From: Sphingomonadaceae bacterium
Lineage (GTDB): Bacteria; Pseudomonadota; Alphaproteobacteria; Sphingomonadales; Sphingomonadaceae
NCBI GenBank assembly: GCA_025359445.1
Contig: JANYGB010000031.1
Location: 52,868 to 116,867, forward strand
Length of the DNA stretch: 64,000 nt
Reading direction: 5' to 3'
Shown here: positions 33,711-42,966 of the stretch, piece after piece
How the letters are laid out: the number at the start of each line of letters is the position of its first letter
How positions within the stretch are numbered: the first letter of the stretch is position 1
Made by a program: the position numbers and the translations under genes
Notes under the pieces: generated by a model
Seen by the model: only the letters and a program-made list of their open reading frames with translations
Told to the model about the DNA's origin: nothing
Databases searched by the model: none

Positions 33711-34859
33711 GTGCGGCTGGTCGATGTTAGCGCGTTTTACACGCCCCACGGCGGCGGGGTTAAGACTTACGTCGAGCAGAAAATGCAACTTGGGCCGGAA
33801 CTCGGCGCGGAGATCGTAATCCTTGCGCCGGGGGACCGCCATGAGGTGATCGAGCGGGGGCCCAAGGCGCGGATCGTGACGATCCCCAGCCCGCGGCTGC
33901 CGGTTGACAAGAACTACTGGTTTTTCGGTGATCAGGCGGCGTTGCACGCTGCGCTCGATCAGCTGCAGCCCGATCTGGTCGAAGTCGGCTCGCCGTGGCG
34001 CAGCCCGTCGTGGGTGGCCAACTGGCGCGGCGATGTGCCGCGCAGCCTGTTCATGCACGCCGACCCGATGACTGCTTATGCCTACCGCTGGTTCGATCCG
34101 CTACTGCCGCGGCGCACTACCGATCGGCTGTTCGCGCCTTACTGGCGGCACATCAAAGGCCTTGCTGCGCGTTACGACAGCGTGATCTGCGCCAGTGCGG
34201 ATCTGCAGAACCGGCTTGTCGCCGGGGGGATGGTGCATACTCGGATGGTTCCAATGGGGGTAGAGGAAGGCACGTTTTCTCCCGACAATCGCGATCCGGC
34301 GCTCCGCCGGCAGTTGCTCGCCGATCTGGACTTGCCGGAAAGCGCCGGGCTGCTGCTCACGGTCGGTCGGCTATCGGCTGAGAAGCGCTGGTCGGTGGTG
34401 ATCGAAGGGGTCAAAAAGGCTGCGCGGGACCGCCCACTTGGCCTGCTCCTGCTTGGCGAGGGACGCGAGAGGGCGCAGGTGCTGAGGGCGATCGGCAGCG
34501 ATCCATTTATCCGCTTGCTTGACCCGGTGCGCGACCGCCCCCGTTTTGCCGCGATGCTGGCGAGCGCCGATGCTGTGGTTCACGGCGGCGATGCTGAGAC
34601 GTTTGGTTTGGCAACTGCCGAAGCGCTGGCCAGCGGTACTCCAGTCATCGTGCCGGATCGAGGCGCGGCTGCCGATCATGGCGCCAGCGGGGGCGGACTG
34701 GTCTACAAGGCCGCGAACAGCGTCGCACTGGCCGGCGCGATCGGCCTGCTTGCCGCACAAGGATGGCCGCGCAGCACCCGCAAGGTGCTGACGATGCGCG
34801 ATCACTTCGTGCAGCTGTTCGCGCACTATCGCGAGCTGATCGCCGCGCATCAACCTTGA
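33711..34859 (+). CDS. GT4-type glycosyltransferase
   Basis: The second GT4 enzyme of the cluster, 382 residues, starts at GTG 33711 immediately after the DUF2141 stop. Features are the N-terminal [19 protein letters not shown] loop, SRWRSPSW-like acceptor region around [18 protein letters not shown], the linker [36 protein letters not shown] and the C-terminal [22 protein letters not shown] with the donor-phosphate residues. It differs from the first GT4 in the HGGGVKTYV loop, so the two probably add different sugars. The donor is unknown. Confidence 0.93.
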   Translation: MRLVDVSAFYTPHGGGVKTYVEQKMQLGPELGAEIVILAPGDRHEVIERGPKARIVTIPSPRLPVDKNYWFFGDQAALHAALDQLQPDLVEVGSPWRSPSWVANWRGDVPRSLFMHADPMTAYAYRWFDPLLPRRTTDRLFAPYWRHIKGLAARYDSVICASADLQNRLVAGGMVHTRMVPMGVEEGTFSPDNRDPALRRQLLADLDLPESAGLLLTVGRLSAEKRWSVVIEGVKKAARDRPLGLLLLGEGRERAQVLRAIGSDPFIRLLDPVRDRPRFAAMLASADAVVHGGDAETFGLATAEALASGTPVIVPDRGAAADHGASGGGLVYKAANSVALAGAIGLLAAQGWPRSTRKVLTMRDHFVQLFAHYRELIAAHQP

Positions 34860-34880
34860 CTCCGGGCTGCGTAGTATTTA

Positions 34881-34894
34881 GTTACATTTGCAAC
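34881..34894. promoter_or_regulatory. Imperfect inverted repeat in the HPPD promoter region
   Basis: GTTAC-ATTT-GCAAC lies 25 bases before the HPPD start in a short AT-rich stretch. One mismatch breaks the symmetry. The GTTAC half-site also appears in the palindrome before the second P450 gene at 56294. It may be a binding site for an Lrp- or TetR-type regulator; nothing in the sequence proves it. Confidence 0.3.
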
Positions 34895-34918
34895 CAATTC
34901 ACGCTGGAGCGCTTTGCC

Positions 34919-36031
34919 ATGGCCGACCTGTTCGAAAATCCGCTGGGCCTCGACGGGTTCGAATTCGTCGAATTCTCCGCGCCCGAAAAAGGCCTGCTCG
35001 AGCCGGTGTTCGCCGCGATGGGGTTCAGCCGGATCGCCAGCCACCGCTCGAAAGACGTCCAGCTTTGGCGGCAGGGCGGGATCAACCTGATCGCCAATTA
35101 CGAACCGCGCAGCCCGGCGGCCTACTTCGCCGCTGAACACGGCGCGTCGGCCTGCGGAATGGGCTGGCGGGTCAAGGATGCGGCACGCGCCTATGCCGAA
35201 GCACTGGCGCGCGGGGCCGAACCGGTCGAACTCAAGACCGGGCCGATGGAGCTGAGCCTGCCCGCCATCCGCGGGATCGGCGGCTCGATCATCTACCTGA
35301 TCGATCGGTACGAAGGGCAAGCAGGCGGCGACCTGTCGATCTACGACATCGATTTCATGTATGAAGCGGGGGCCGATCGTCACCCGGTCGGCGCGGGTCT
35401 TAAGCTGATCGATCACCTGACCCACAACGTCTATGGCGGGCGCATGGCGCACTGGGCTTCTTTCTACGAGCGCATCGCCGGTTTCCGCGAGATCCGTTAT
35501 TTCGACATCAAGGGCGAATATACCGGGCTAACGAGCAAGGCGATGACCGCGCCCGATGGCAAGATCCGCATCCCACTCAACGAGGAAGGGAAAGCCGGCG
35601 GCGGGCAGATCGAGGAATTCCTGCGCGCTTACAACGGCGAAGGCATCCAGCACATCGCGCTGATCTGCGACGACCTGATCGCCACCTGGGACAAACTCAA
35701 GGCGCTCGGCGTGCCGTTCATGTCGGCGCCGCCTCAGACCTATTATGAGATGCTGGAAGAGCGGATGCCGGGCCACGGCGAACCCGTCGATGAGCTGCAA
35801 AAGCGCGGCATCCTGCTTGACGGTTCGACCGAGAACGACGATCCGCGGCTGTTGTTGCAAATCTTCGGTGAAACCCAGGTCGGCCCGGTGTTCTTCGAAT
35901 TCATCCAGCGCAAGAAGGACGAAGGGTTTGGCGAGGGCAATTTCACCGCGCTGTTCCAGTCGATCGAGCGCGATCAGATGAAGCGCGGGGTGCTAGGAAG
36001 CAACAACGCCGCAAAGGAAACCGTGGAATGA
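34919..36031 (+). CDS. hppD: 4-hydroxyphenylpyruvate dioxygenase
   Basis: HPPD converts 4-hydroxyphenylpyruvate to homogentisate with O2 and Fe(II), the entry step of tyrosine degradation. The 370-residue product has two VOC domains; the iron ligands are His166 (DHLTHNV), His245 ([10 protein letters not shown]) and Glu327 (FFEFIQRK). The C-terminal [21 protein letters not shown] is diagnostic. ATG 34919 has GGAG ten bases upstream. Its last four bases overlap the next gene's ATG, coupling it to a VOC-family protein; homogentisate dioxygenase genes are not in the window. Confidence 0.97.
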   Translation: MADLFENPLGLDGFEFVEFSAPEKGLLEPVFAAMGFSRIASHRSKDVQLWRQGGINLIANYEPRSPAAYFAAEHGASACGMGWRVKDAARAYAEALARGAEPVELKTGPMELSLPAIRGIGGSIIYLIDRYEGQAGGDLSIYDIDFMYEAGADRHPVGAGLKLIDHLTHNVYGGRMAHWASFYERIAGFREIRYFDIKGEYTGLTSKAMTAPDGKIRIPLNEEGKAGGGQIEEFLRAYNGEGIQHIALICDDLIATWDKLKALGVPFMSAPPQTYYEMLEERMPGHGEPVDELQKRGILLDGSTENDDPRLLLQIFGETQVGPVFFEFIQRKKDEGFGEGNFTALFQSIERDQMKRGVLGSNNAAKETVE

Positions 36032-36585
36032 CGTCGGCCCCGGTCCTCGAAAAGATCCACCACGTCGCCTACCGCTGCAAGGACGCGAAGGAGACGGTCG
36101 ACTGGTACGCGCGCGTGCTGGGGATGACTTACACCACCGCCTTTGCCGAGGATCACGTGCCCTCAACCGGCGAATTCGACCCCTACATGCACATCTTCCT
36201 CGATTGCGGCGGGGGCAATGTGCTCGCGTTTTTCGAGCTGCCGCAGCAGCCCGCGATGGGCAAAGATCCCAACACGCCGGCCTGGGTGCAGCATATCGCT
36301 TTTGAGGTCGCCGATGTGGAGGCGCTGCTGGCCGGCAAGGCGCATATCGAGGCGCAAGGCATCGATGTGCTGGGGCCGACTTATCACGGCATCTTCCGCT
36401 CGATCTATTTCTTTGATCCCAACGGTCACCGGCTTGAGCTTGCCTGCAACATCGGCACGCCTGATCAATACACCGAATTACGTGCGCTGGCTCCGGTCAT
36501 GCTCAACGAATGGGCCGCGACCAAACGCGCCCCGCGCCATGCCGAGTGGCTTCACGAAGATCCGGCCGAGCGCGGCGACACATAA
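36028..36585 (+). CDS. VOC/glyoxalase-fold protein coupled to HPPD
   Basis: A 185-residue single-VOC protein. Possible metal ligands are His11/His12 (KIHHVAYRC), His in [12 protein letters not shown], His in [13 protein letters not shown] and Glu in [14 protein letters not shown], the pattern of an active glyoxalase or extradiol-type enzyme. The ATGA overlap with hppD implies that it acts in the same tyrosine/homogentisate pathway. Its function is not established; it could be a ring-cleavage or isomerase step, or a detoxifying glyoxalase. An HPPD domain duplicate is unlikely since its length and order differ. Confidence 0.85.
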   Translation: MTSAPVLEKIHHVAYRCKDAKETVDWYARVLGMTYTTAFAEDHVPSTGEFDPYMHIFLDCGGGNVLAFFELPQQPAMGKDPNTPAWVQHIAFEVADVEALLAGKAHIEAQGIDVLGPTYHGIFRSIYFFDPNGHRLELACNIGTPDQYTELRALAPVMLNEWAATKRAPRHAEWLHEDPAERGDT

Positions 36586-36623
36586 GGTCTTCTCAAGTCG
36601 CGCTCGTACGCTAAGGGCGGCGG

Positions 36624-38570
36624 ATGCGTTGTTATTTGAAACTGGGGGCTGCGCTTGGCGCTGTCGCGGCAATTGTGCCGCAGGCTGCGCAGGCCCAGCG
36701 CGCCTCGGATAACGTTACCACCCAGTCGGGCGACGCGTTCGGCAAGAGCGTGGGCAACGAGAAGAGCGGGCTTTACGAAAGCGATGACGTGCGCGGGTTT
36801 AGCCCGGTCGACGCCGGCAATGTCCGGCTTGAAGGGCTTTACTTCGATCAGGTCGACCGGGTCTCGACCCGCTTGGTCGACGGCAGCACGATCCGGGTTG
36901 GCCCGGCCGCGCTGCACTATCCTTTCCCCTCGCCGACCGGCCTGGTCGACTATTCGCTGACTCAGCCGCGCGCCAAAACCAGTTACAGTGCAACCCTCGA
37001 CTCCGGCTCTCCCAATGCGCTCGGGCTGGGTGGGTCGTTTGAATTCAAGCAGCCGCTGGATGGCAACCGGCTCGGCCTTTCGGGCGGGGTCGGCTTTCGC
37101 GAAGTTCACCGCAGCGAAGGCGGCACCGGCAAGGTCCGCACCTTTGGCGGCACATTGGCCTGGCGGCCATCCAGCCGCACCGAACTGCTGCTGTTCGCGG
37201 GCGATTTTCTGTTCCGCAGCGATGAGGCACGGCCCACGCTGTTTCTCGCTGGCACTGCTGGACCGCCCAAGCTGAAGCGCGGCGAAGACCTCAGTCAGTC
37301 CTGGACCGGGCGCGATGCGGACACCTGGGTGTGGGGTGCCATCGCCAAGTATTCGCTTACCGGCAGCCTCAAGATCGAAAGCGGGCTGTTCTATACTCGC
37401 CGCGATCAGCACGCCTCGTTTGCCGACCTTTACACCGGCGTGCAGGCCAACGGCTTGACCAGCGGCCACCGGATCGTCGCCGATGCCGGGTCGTTTGACA
37501 CCTCGCTTTCGGGCGAGACACGTCTGATCCGGCAGTGGCGCAGCGGCTCGCTCAGCCAGCAGGTGATTGTTTCGCTGCGTGGGCGGCACAAGGTCCGCCG
37601 GTTCGGCGGCACCGCCTCGTTCCAATTCGGACCCTCCACCCTGCTCGCGCCGACAGCTTTGCCACAGCCGGTTTATGCGATCGGTACTAAGAACCGCGAC
37701 CGGGTCGACCAGCTGACTTATGGTCTGGCCTGGAGCCTCGTCGCCGACGGCGGCTTCTCGGTGGACGCGGGCCTGTCGCGCTCGGCGTATACCAAGGCGG
37801 TCGATTTCGCCGATCCGCTCGCCCCCGATCCGGTCAGTCGCGACCGGCCGTTGACCTGGAATGTCTCGGCATCGTGGGCGCTGACCCGCTGGGCCTCGAT
37901 CTACGCCGGGGTCTCGCGCGGGCAGGAGGAAGCGCTGATCGCGCCGGATGTCGCGGTAAATCGTTCCGAAGCACCCCCCGCGATCCGCACGCGCCAGAGC
38001 GAGGCCGGGGTCAAGCTGGCGCTCAGCTCGCACCTCACGCTGATTGCCGGCGTGTTCAGCATTACCAAGCCCTATTACAACCTCGATGCCGCCCTGCGCT
38101 ATCGCCAGCTTGGCAGCCTGAACCACCAGGGCGTTGAATTGTCGTTGACCGGGCAGCTGATCCCGGGATTGAACGTGGTTGGCGGGCTGTTGCTGCTCGA
38201 TCCAAAGATTTCCGGCGAAGTGGTGACGAGCGGCCAGATCGGTCCGCGCCCGGTCGGCCAGATCCGCCGCCATGGCGTGCTCAACTTCGATTGGCGGCTG
38301 GATCGGGGCAAAAGCCCGCTGTCGTTCGATCTGGCGCTTAACAGCTATTCAAGCCGTGTCGGCAACAGCGCTAATACGCTGTTTGCGGCACCCCGCACGG
38401 TGGTGAACTTCGGCGCGCGCTACCGTTTTCACTTGGGCAAGACGACGATGCTGGTGCGGCCGTTGCTACAAAACCTGTTCGACAATTACGGTTGGCAAGT
38501 TTCGACCAGCGGCGGCTGGACTTACACCGCGCCGCGTTCTGTGACGGTCCAGGTGGTCGCTGATTTCTAA
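36624..38570 (+). CDS. TonB-dependent receptor-like outer-membrane protein with a divergent plug
   Basis: The 648-residue product has a signal peptide (KLGAALGAVAAIVPQAAQAQ) and a plug-like start (GLYESDDVRGFSPVDAGNVR, LEGLYFDQ). The long rest reads as barrel strands and ends VTVQVVADF with a terminal phenylalanine. The usual plug signature (IEVLRGP...LYG...GG.VN) is not present; the corresponding segment reads TIRVGPAALHYPFPSPTGLVDYSL. No TonB box is apparent. It may be a specialised or degenerate member of the siderophore/ligand receptors, dependent on the TonB-like gene at 8.4 kb; that link is inference. It follows the HPPD pair with 38 bases between, so it may be in the same transcript. 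Confidence 0.85.
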   Translation: MRCYLKLGAALGAVAAIVPQAAQAQRASDNVTTQSGDAFGKSVGNEKSGLYESDDVRGFSPVDAGNVRLEGLYFDQVDRVSTRLVDGSTIRVGPAALHYPFPSPTGLVDYSLTQPRAKTSYSATLDSGSPNALGLGGSFEFKQPLDGNRLGLSGGVGFREVHRSEGGTGKVRTFGGTLAWRPSSRTELLLFAGDFLFRSDEARPTLFLAGTAGPPKLKRGEDLSQSWTGRDADTWVWGAIAKYSLTGSLKIESGLFYTRRDQHASFADLYTGVQANGLTSGHRIVADAGSFDTSLSGETRLIRQWRSGSLSQQVIVSLRGRHKVRRFGGTASFQFGPSTLLAPTALPQPVYAIGTKNRDRVDQLTYGLAWSLVADGGFSVDAGLSRSAYTKAVDFADPLAPDPVSRDRPLTWNVSASWALTRWASIYAGVSRGQEEALIAPDVAVNRSEAPPAIRTRQSEAGVKLALSSHLTLIAGVFSITKPYYNLDAALRYRQLGSLNHQGVELSLTGQLIPGLNVVGGLLLLDPKISGEVVTSGQIGPRPVGQIRRHGVLNFDWRLDRGKSPLSFDLALNSYSSRVGNSANTLFAAPRTVVNFGARYRFHLGKTTMLVRPLLQNLFDNYGWQVSTSGGWTYTAPRSVTVQVVADF

Positions 38571-38573
38571 GCT

Positions 38574-39053
38574 CTAGTTCGGCCGGGGCAGCGCGGTGGT
38601 GGCCTTCATCTTTTCCATCGAGAAGCTGGAGCTGACATCGGCAATGTCGGGTACCCGCGCGATCAGCTTGCGGTAAATGCGGTCGTAGTGGGCAATGTCG
38701 CGGACCACCAGCTTGAGCAGGTAATCGACCTCGCCGGCCATGCGGTGGCACTCGCTGATTTCTTCGATTTCGGCCACCCCGCGTGAAAATGCCTCGAGCC
38801 AGGCCGGATCGTGGCGATTGGTCCGCAGCGCGACGAATACGGTGGTCGCCAGCCCCAGCTTCTCGGCATCGAGCAGGGCCACCCGGCGGGCAATGATCCC
38901 GCTGTCCTCCAGCCGCCGGATGCGCCGCCAGCAAGCGTTGCTCGACAGCCCGACGCGCTCACCCACCTCGTGCACCGGCAGCGAAGCGTCGACTTGCAGG
39001 AGTCCCAGGATTGCCCAGTCGATGGTATCGAGTTGCGTTTCTTGTGCCGTCAT
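38574..39053 (-). CDS. Lrp/AsnC-family transcriptional regulator
   Basis: A 159-residue regulator. Its N-terminal helix-turn-helix (LDTIDWAILGLLQVDASLPV, then HEVGERVGLSSNACWRRIRRLEDSGII) is followed by the amino-acid-sensing RAM domain (RTNRHDPAWLEAFSRGVAEI, then ISECHRMAGEVDYLLKLVV). It is convergent with the receptor gene (three bases) and divergent from the DUF6356 gene. Lrp-type regulators often control amino-acid catabolism, so control of the nearby tyrosine-degrading genes is plausible but unproven. Confidence 0.95.
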   Translation of the reverse strand: MTAQETQLDTIDWAILGLLQVDASLPVHEVGERVGLSSNACWRRIRRLEDSGIIARRVALLDAEKLGLATTVFVALRTNRHDPAWLEAFSRGVAEIEEISECHRMAGEVDYLLKLVVRDIAHYDRIYRKLIARVPDIADVSSSFSMEKMKATTALPRPN

Positions 39054-39154
39054 TGGGATGAATTAGCACATTTAATGCCATGTAGCGATAAATCAGGAGA
39101 TGATATTGCAATCTAACCGGACTATTGTGCAAATGCCGCAACCGGGGAAAATCC

Positions 39155-39400
39155 ATGCCAACCACGCACCTATTCGCCGATCATCCCGCAAGCGTTGGTG
39201 AGAGCTATGCCGAACATCTGATCACCGCAGCGGGGTTTGGAACGCGGCTGGTGCTGACAGGTTTGGCCTGCATCGTTCATGCGCTGCTGCCATTCCTGTT
39301 CGTCAAGACCGGCAGCCAGCAGATTGCGGCGCTGTATGACCGGATGGTGGCCAACCGGCGGCATAACCCGGTGACCGGGGCGCTTGATTTCTGCATCTAG
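39155..39400 (+). CDS. DUF6356 family small membrane protein
   Basis: The 81-residue product matches the DUF6356 pattern: LFADHPASVGESYAEHLITA at the N-terminus, then AAGFGTRLVLTGLACIVHALLPFLFVKTGS containing one or two membrane helices, and HNPVTGALDFCI. The family is small, conserved in alphaproteobacteria and of unknown function, sometimes annotated near capsule genes. ATG 39155 gives a complete domain; ATG 39125 adds ten residues of low quality. It lies divergent from the Lrp gene, 101 bases away, sharing an AT-rich region. Confidence 0.85.
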   Translation: MPTTHLFADHPASVGESYAEHLITAAGFGTRLVLTGLACIVHALLPFLFVKTGSQQIAALYDRMVANRRHNPVTGALDFCI

Positions 39401-39420
39401 GGCCAGACTTCAGAAACCAA

Positions 39421-39530
39421 TTCGTCATCCCGGCGCATGCCGGGATCCAGCCCAGAAAATGATGCCGTCGTGAAGCGACGTCGTTTGTTTGCAAGGTCTG
39501 GGCCTCGGCCTGCGTCGGGGTGACGGGTAG
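39421..39530. repeat. Composite 110-bp REP element, copy A
   Basis: The segment holds an outer inverted pair (CGTCATCCCGGCGCATGCCG at the left, GGGGTGACG at the right) around a conserved centre containing CGTCG-N-GAAGC-N-ACGTCG and TTGTTTG. A second copy in the opposite orientation lies at 61426-61536; reading them in the same direction gives a nearly gap-free alignment with roughly three quarters of positions identical. It sits directly downstream of DUF6356 and 15 bases from the yeiH 3' end. Confidence 0.85.
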
Positions 39531-39545
39531 AAAAAACCGCGCAGG

Positions 39546-40655
39546 TCATCGAAGCAGCAGGTACGCAAACCCCAGCGCGCAGGCGAAGCTGACTAGCGTC
39601 GCGGTCAGCACCGGCACCCCGGCGCGCCAGCCCATCCCGAGCAGCAGGTCCATCCGGCTGCGCATCGCGGTGGCGGTTACCGCGAGCAGCAGCAGCGACT
39701 TGGAGGCGATCAGCCCCCACTGGACCAGCGGCGCTGGCAGCGCCACCAAGCTGTTGACCACTACCACACCCAAGAACGCGACGATAAACCACGGCAGCGC
39801 CAGCCGCCGCCAGATCGGTTGCCCGGCGGCATCGCCCGCCGGGCCGATGGCGAGGCTGGTCAGCGCCACCAACGGCGCAAGGCTGGCGACCCGGGCTAGC
39901 TTGACGATCGTGGCGTAATTGCCCGCCGGATCGGAAAAGGCATAGCCCCCGCCGATCGCCTGCGCGACGTCATGGATCGAAGCGCCGATCAGGAACCCGG
40001 CCTGGCCGTCGCTGAGGCCAAGTTCTCCGGCAAGCGCGGGATAGACTGACATGGCAAACGCGCTGGCGAGCGAAACGCCCACCAAAGTAAGCGCAAATTG
40101 CGCCTGGCTTAGCCGGTCCTTGCCGATCACCCCGTACAGCGCGAGCGCGGCGCTGGCCCCGCAGATCGCAGTCGCCCCGCCCGCCAGGATCCCGGCAAAC
40201 CGCGATTGCCCGCTGAGCTTTGCGCCGAGCAGTCCGGCGGCAAAAGTCATGGCCATGACAACGCCGAGCGCGGCGAAAGGCAGCGGCCCCAGCGCGCTGA
40301 TTTGCGTCCAAGTCACTTGCAGCCCGAGTACCACGATCCCCCATCGGAGACAGGTGCGCGAGGCGAAATCGAGCCCGGCGTGGTTCTTCTGGTCGTGCGA
40401 AATGAAGTTGAGCGCGAGCCCGACCAGCAGTCCGAGCAGGATCAGGGGAAACCCGTAATGTTCGGACAGCCAAGCCGCCGCCGCCGCCGCCACGCCGCAC
40501 AGCGCGAGGCCGGGAAACAGCAGCGCGCGTTTGCTCGGCGGCGCGCCTGCGGCTTCGCTCGCCGCCAGTTGCAGCTCGCCGAACAAGTCTCCGCCATACG
40601 GCAGGCTGTCCCAATCGACGTTGCGCTGTGTTCCCGATCCTGCGCGCTCGACCAC
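39546..40655 (-). CDS. YeiH-family putative anion exporter
   Basis: The 369-residue membrane protein has about ten hydrophobic segments and the characteristic YeiH/PSE blocks: LILLGLLVGLALNFISHDQK, ILAGGATAICGASAALALYG, and FLIGASIHDVAQAIGGGYAF. Family members have been proposed to export sulfate or sulfonate ions; the substrate is not established. N-terminal residues before about 45 are polar and probably cytoplasmic. It stands alone, 68 bases downstream of the quinoprotein gene on the same strand. Confidence 0.9.
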   Translation of the reverse strand: MVERAGSGTQRNVDWDSLPYGGDLFGELQLAASEAAGAPPSKRALLFPGLALCGVAAAAAAWLSEHYGFPLILLGLLVGLALNFISHDQKNHAGLDFASRTCLRWGIVVLGLQVTWTQISALGPLPFAALGVVMAMTFAAGLLGAKLSGQSRFAGILAGGATAICGASAALALYGVIGKDRLSQAQFALTLVGVSLASAFAMSVYPALAGELGLSDGQAGFLIGASIHDVAQAIGGGYAFSDPAGNYATIVKLARVASLAPLVALTSLAIGPAGDAAGQPIWRRLALPWFIVAFLGVVVVNSLVALPAPLVQWGLIASKSLLLLAVTATAMRSRMDLLLGMGWRAGVPVLTATLVSFACALGFAYLLLR

Positions 40656-40723
40656 TCGCCGTCCCCTGTCAGCCTATGGGCCGGGGCATAGCGCGGCTGT
40701 GGTTCAGGGCAAGGTGCCGGGGT

Positions 40724-42835
40724 CTATTGATCCCCCAGCGCCTTGTCCTCGTTGGCGCGCTTGATCACATAGATCCGCATCGCCTCGATCTGCTCGGGCG
40801 AAAACTGATCCTTCCACGCGACCATGCCGTTCTGGCTAAGCAGCCCGTCGTGGACGATCTGCTGCCACAGCTTGGGATTGCCCAGCGCGGCGGAGTGCCG
40901 CAGATCGGGGTTGAGCGAGCCGGCCACTGCCGCGTTGCCGTGGCAGACGCTGCATGTGTTGGCGAAGAGCTTTGCGCCCAGCGCAACTTGCTCGGGCTTG
41001 CCGGTGAACGGCGGCGGATCGAGCACCATGGCCGAGCTTGCCGGCATCGGCGCGAGCTGGCCTTTGGCGTTCAGCTTGAACACCAGCAGGCGGCTGATGT
41101 TGGGGGTCATCTTGCTGACCAGCTTGCCGCCCGAAACGTCCCACACCCCGCCCCAGCCGACCAGCACCGCCACATACTGTTCGCCGCCGATCGAATAGGT
41201 CATCGGCGCGGCGAGGATGCCGCTTTGTGCCGGGAAGCTCCACAATTGCTTGCCGGTATCGGCGGCATAAGCGCGGAATTCGCCTTGCGCGGTGCCCTGG
41301 AACAGCAGGTTGCCCGCAGTGGTCAGGATACCGCCGTTGGTCGGGCTGGAATAGGGCACTTTCCAGCGCTCGGTTCCGGTCACCGGATCGAACGCGACGA
41401 GCGCGCCGGTCATCGCCGCCATGGTTCCCGCGCGCACTGCCTTATCGGCGGGAATGACCCCGCCCGTAACATCGAGGCCCAGCTGGAAGCCGGTCGAACC
41501 TGGCTTCCAGGCAGGATCGGGCGCGTAATACTGCGGTGTATTGTTGACCGGGATATAGACCAGCCCGGTCTTGGCGCTGAAGCTCATTGGGGTCCAGCTG
41601 TGCGCGCCGATCGCGCCGGGGAAGCCGAGGAACGGCTTGCCGGTGATCTCATAGCGTGCCTCAGGATTGATCTTGGGCGCGCCGGTGACCGGATCGAGCC
41701 CGGAGGCCCAGTTGATCCCCTGCACGAACGGTTTGCCCGAGAGGAACTTGCCGGTCTTGGCGTCAAGCGTATAGAAGAAACCGTTCTTTGGCGCGTGCAT
41801 GACGACATGCTGCTTGGTGCCGTTCAGATCGAGGTCGGCGACGATGATCTGCTGGTTGGAATCGAAATCCCAGCGATCTTCCGGAGTTTCCTGGAAATGC
41901 CAGGCATATGCCCCGGTATCGGCGTTCACCGCGACGATCGAAGCGGTGTAGAGGCTGTCCCCGGCGGGTGTTCCCGGTGCCGGAGTGCCGCGTTTGGCGG
42001 GGTTCCATGGCTCGGCATTGGCGGTGCCGAAGTAGACCAGGTTGGTGGCGGGGTCATAGGTGATCCCGTCCCACACCGTGCCGCCGCCGCCGGTTTTCCA
42101 GGCATCCTTGTTCCAGGTCTTGGCTGCGGCTTCGAGGTGTTTGCCTTCGAACGGCTTGGCTGGATCGCCGGGGACGGTGAAGAACTTCCACTTTTCTGCG
42201 CCGGTCTGCGCGTCATAGGCTGCCAGATAACCGCGGCTGAAGTATTCCGAGCCGGCCGATCCGATCAGCACCATGCCCTTGGCGATGCGGGGCGCGCCGG
42301 TGATGGCCTGGTGAGAGCCTTCGGGAATGGTCAGCTTCGACCAGACTTCCTTGCCGGTCTGCTGGTCAAGTGCGACCAGCCGCCCGTCAAGCGTGCCGAC
42401 GTAAACCTTGTCACCATACAGCGCGACGCCGCGATTGACTGCGTCGCAGCACACATCGACCAGCTTGGCGCGCGGCACTTTGGGATCGTACGACCATTTG
42501 AGCGCGCCGGTCTTGGCGTCATAAGCCTTGACCATCGACCAGGCGGTCGAGACGTAAAGCACCCCGTCGTGCATCAGCGGGGTGGCTTCCTGCCCGCGCG
42601 CGGTATCAAGATCGGCTGACCAGGCGAGGCCGAGCCCGCTGACGTTCTTGTCTGAAATTGCATCGAGCGGCGAGTAGCGCGTTTCGTTGTGATCGCCCGC
42701 GACGGTCAGCCATTCTCCGGCTGGCGGGGCGGCAATCATGGCATCGGTAACGCCTTGCGTAACGGGAGCAGAAACCTGCTTGCCGCACGCTGACAGCGGC
42801 AGCAGCAGGGCAAGCGCCAGAACCTTCGATCGCAT
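40724..42835 (-). CDS. Quinohemoprotein alcohol dehydrogenase (PQQ + cytochrome c), lipoprotein type
   Basis: A 703-residue periplasmic enzyme that oxidises alcohols and passes electrons through its own haem to the respiratory chain. The eight-bladed propeller (residues 30-590) includes the vicinal disulfide Cys129-Cys130 in DVCCDAVNRG, which is needed for PQQ electron transfer, and the catalytic Asp in RWDFDSNQQ. A C-terminal cytochrome domain has haem site C628-S-V-C631-H632. Unlike most members it starts with a lipoprotein signal, LALLLPLSACGK, with lipobox LSAC, so it should be membrane-anchored. Substrate not readable; no pqq synthesis genes nearby. Confidence 0.95.
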   Translation of the reverse strand: MRSKVLALALLLPLSACGKQVSAPVTQGVTDAMIAAPPAGEWLTVAGDHNETRYSPLDAISDKNVSGLGLAWSADLDTARGQEATPLMHDGVLYVSTAWSMVKAYDAKTGALKWSYDPKVPRAKLVDVCCDAVNRGVALYGDKVYVGTLDGRLVALDQQTGKEVWSKLTIPEGSHQAITGAPRIAKGMVLIGSAGSEYFSRGYLAAYDAQTGAEKWKFFTVPGDPAKPFEGKHLEAAAKTWNKDAWKTGGGGTVWDGITYDPATNLVYFGTANAEPWNPAKRGTPAPGTPAGDSLYTASIVAVNADTGAYAWHFQETPEDRWDFDSNQQIIVADLDLNGTKQHVVMHAPKNGFFYTLDAKTGKFLSGKPFVQGINWASGLDPVTGAPKINPEARYEITGKPFLGFPGAIGAHSWTPMSFSAKTGLVYIPVNNTPQYYAPDPAWKPGSTGFQLGLDVTGGVIPADKAVRAGTMAAMTGALVAFDPVTGTERWKVPYSSPTNGGILTTAGNLLFQGTAQGEFRAYAADTGKQLWSFPAQSGILAAPMTYSIGGEQYVAVLVGWGGVWDVSGGKLVSKMTPNISRLLVFKLNAKGQLAPMPASSAMVLDPPPFTGKPEQVALGAKLFANTCSVCHGNAAVAGSLNPDLRHSAALGNPKLWQQIVHDGLLSQNGMVAWKDQFSPEQIEAMRIYVIKRANEDKALGDQ

Positions 42836-42966
42836 TATTGTCTCTCCCGAACCTCACGCCAACCTCTTGGCCAGTCTGCTCCGCATCATGCCTACACCCG
42901 CGCACAGAATCGAGTCTTTAATTGTCCGATTAAGCAGGTTAGTCTGCTCGCCAAAGGAGAGTGCCG

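Noticed and set aside
36552..38273. Minus-strand open frame of 573 codons
   Set aside because: Antisense to the outer-membrane receptor gene, no signal or domain.
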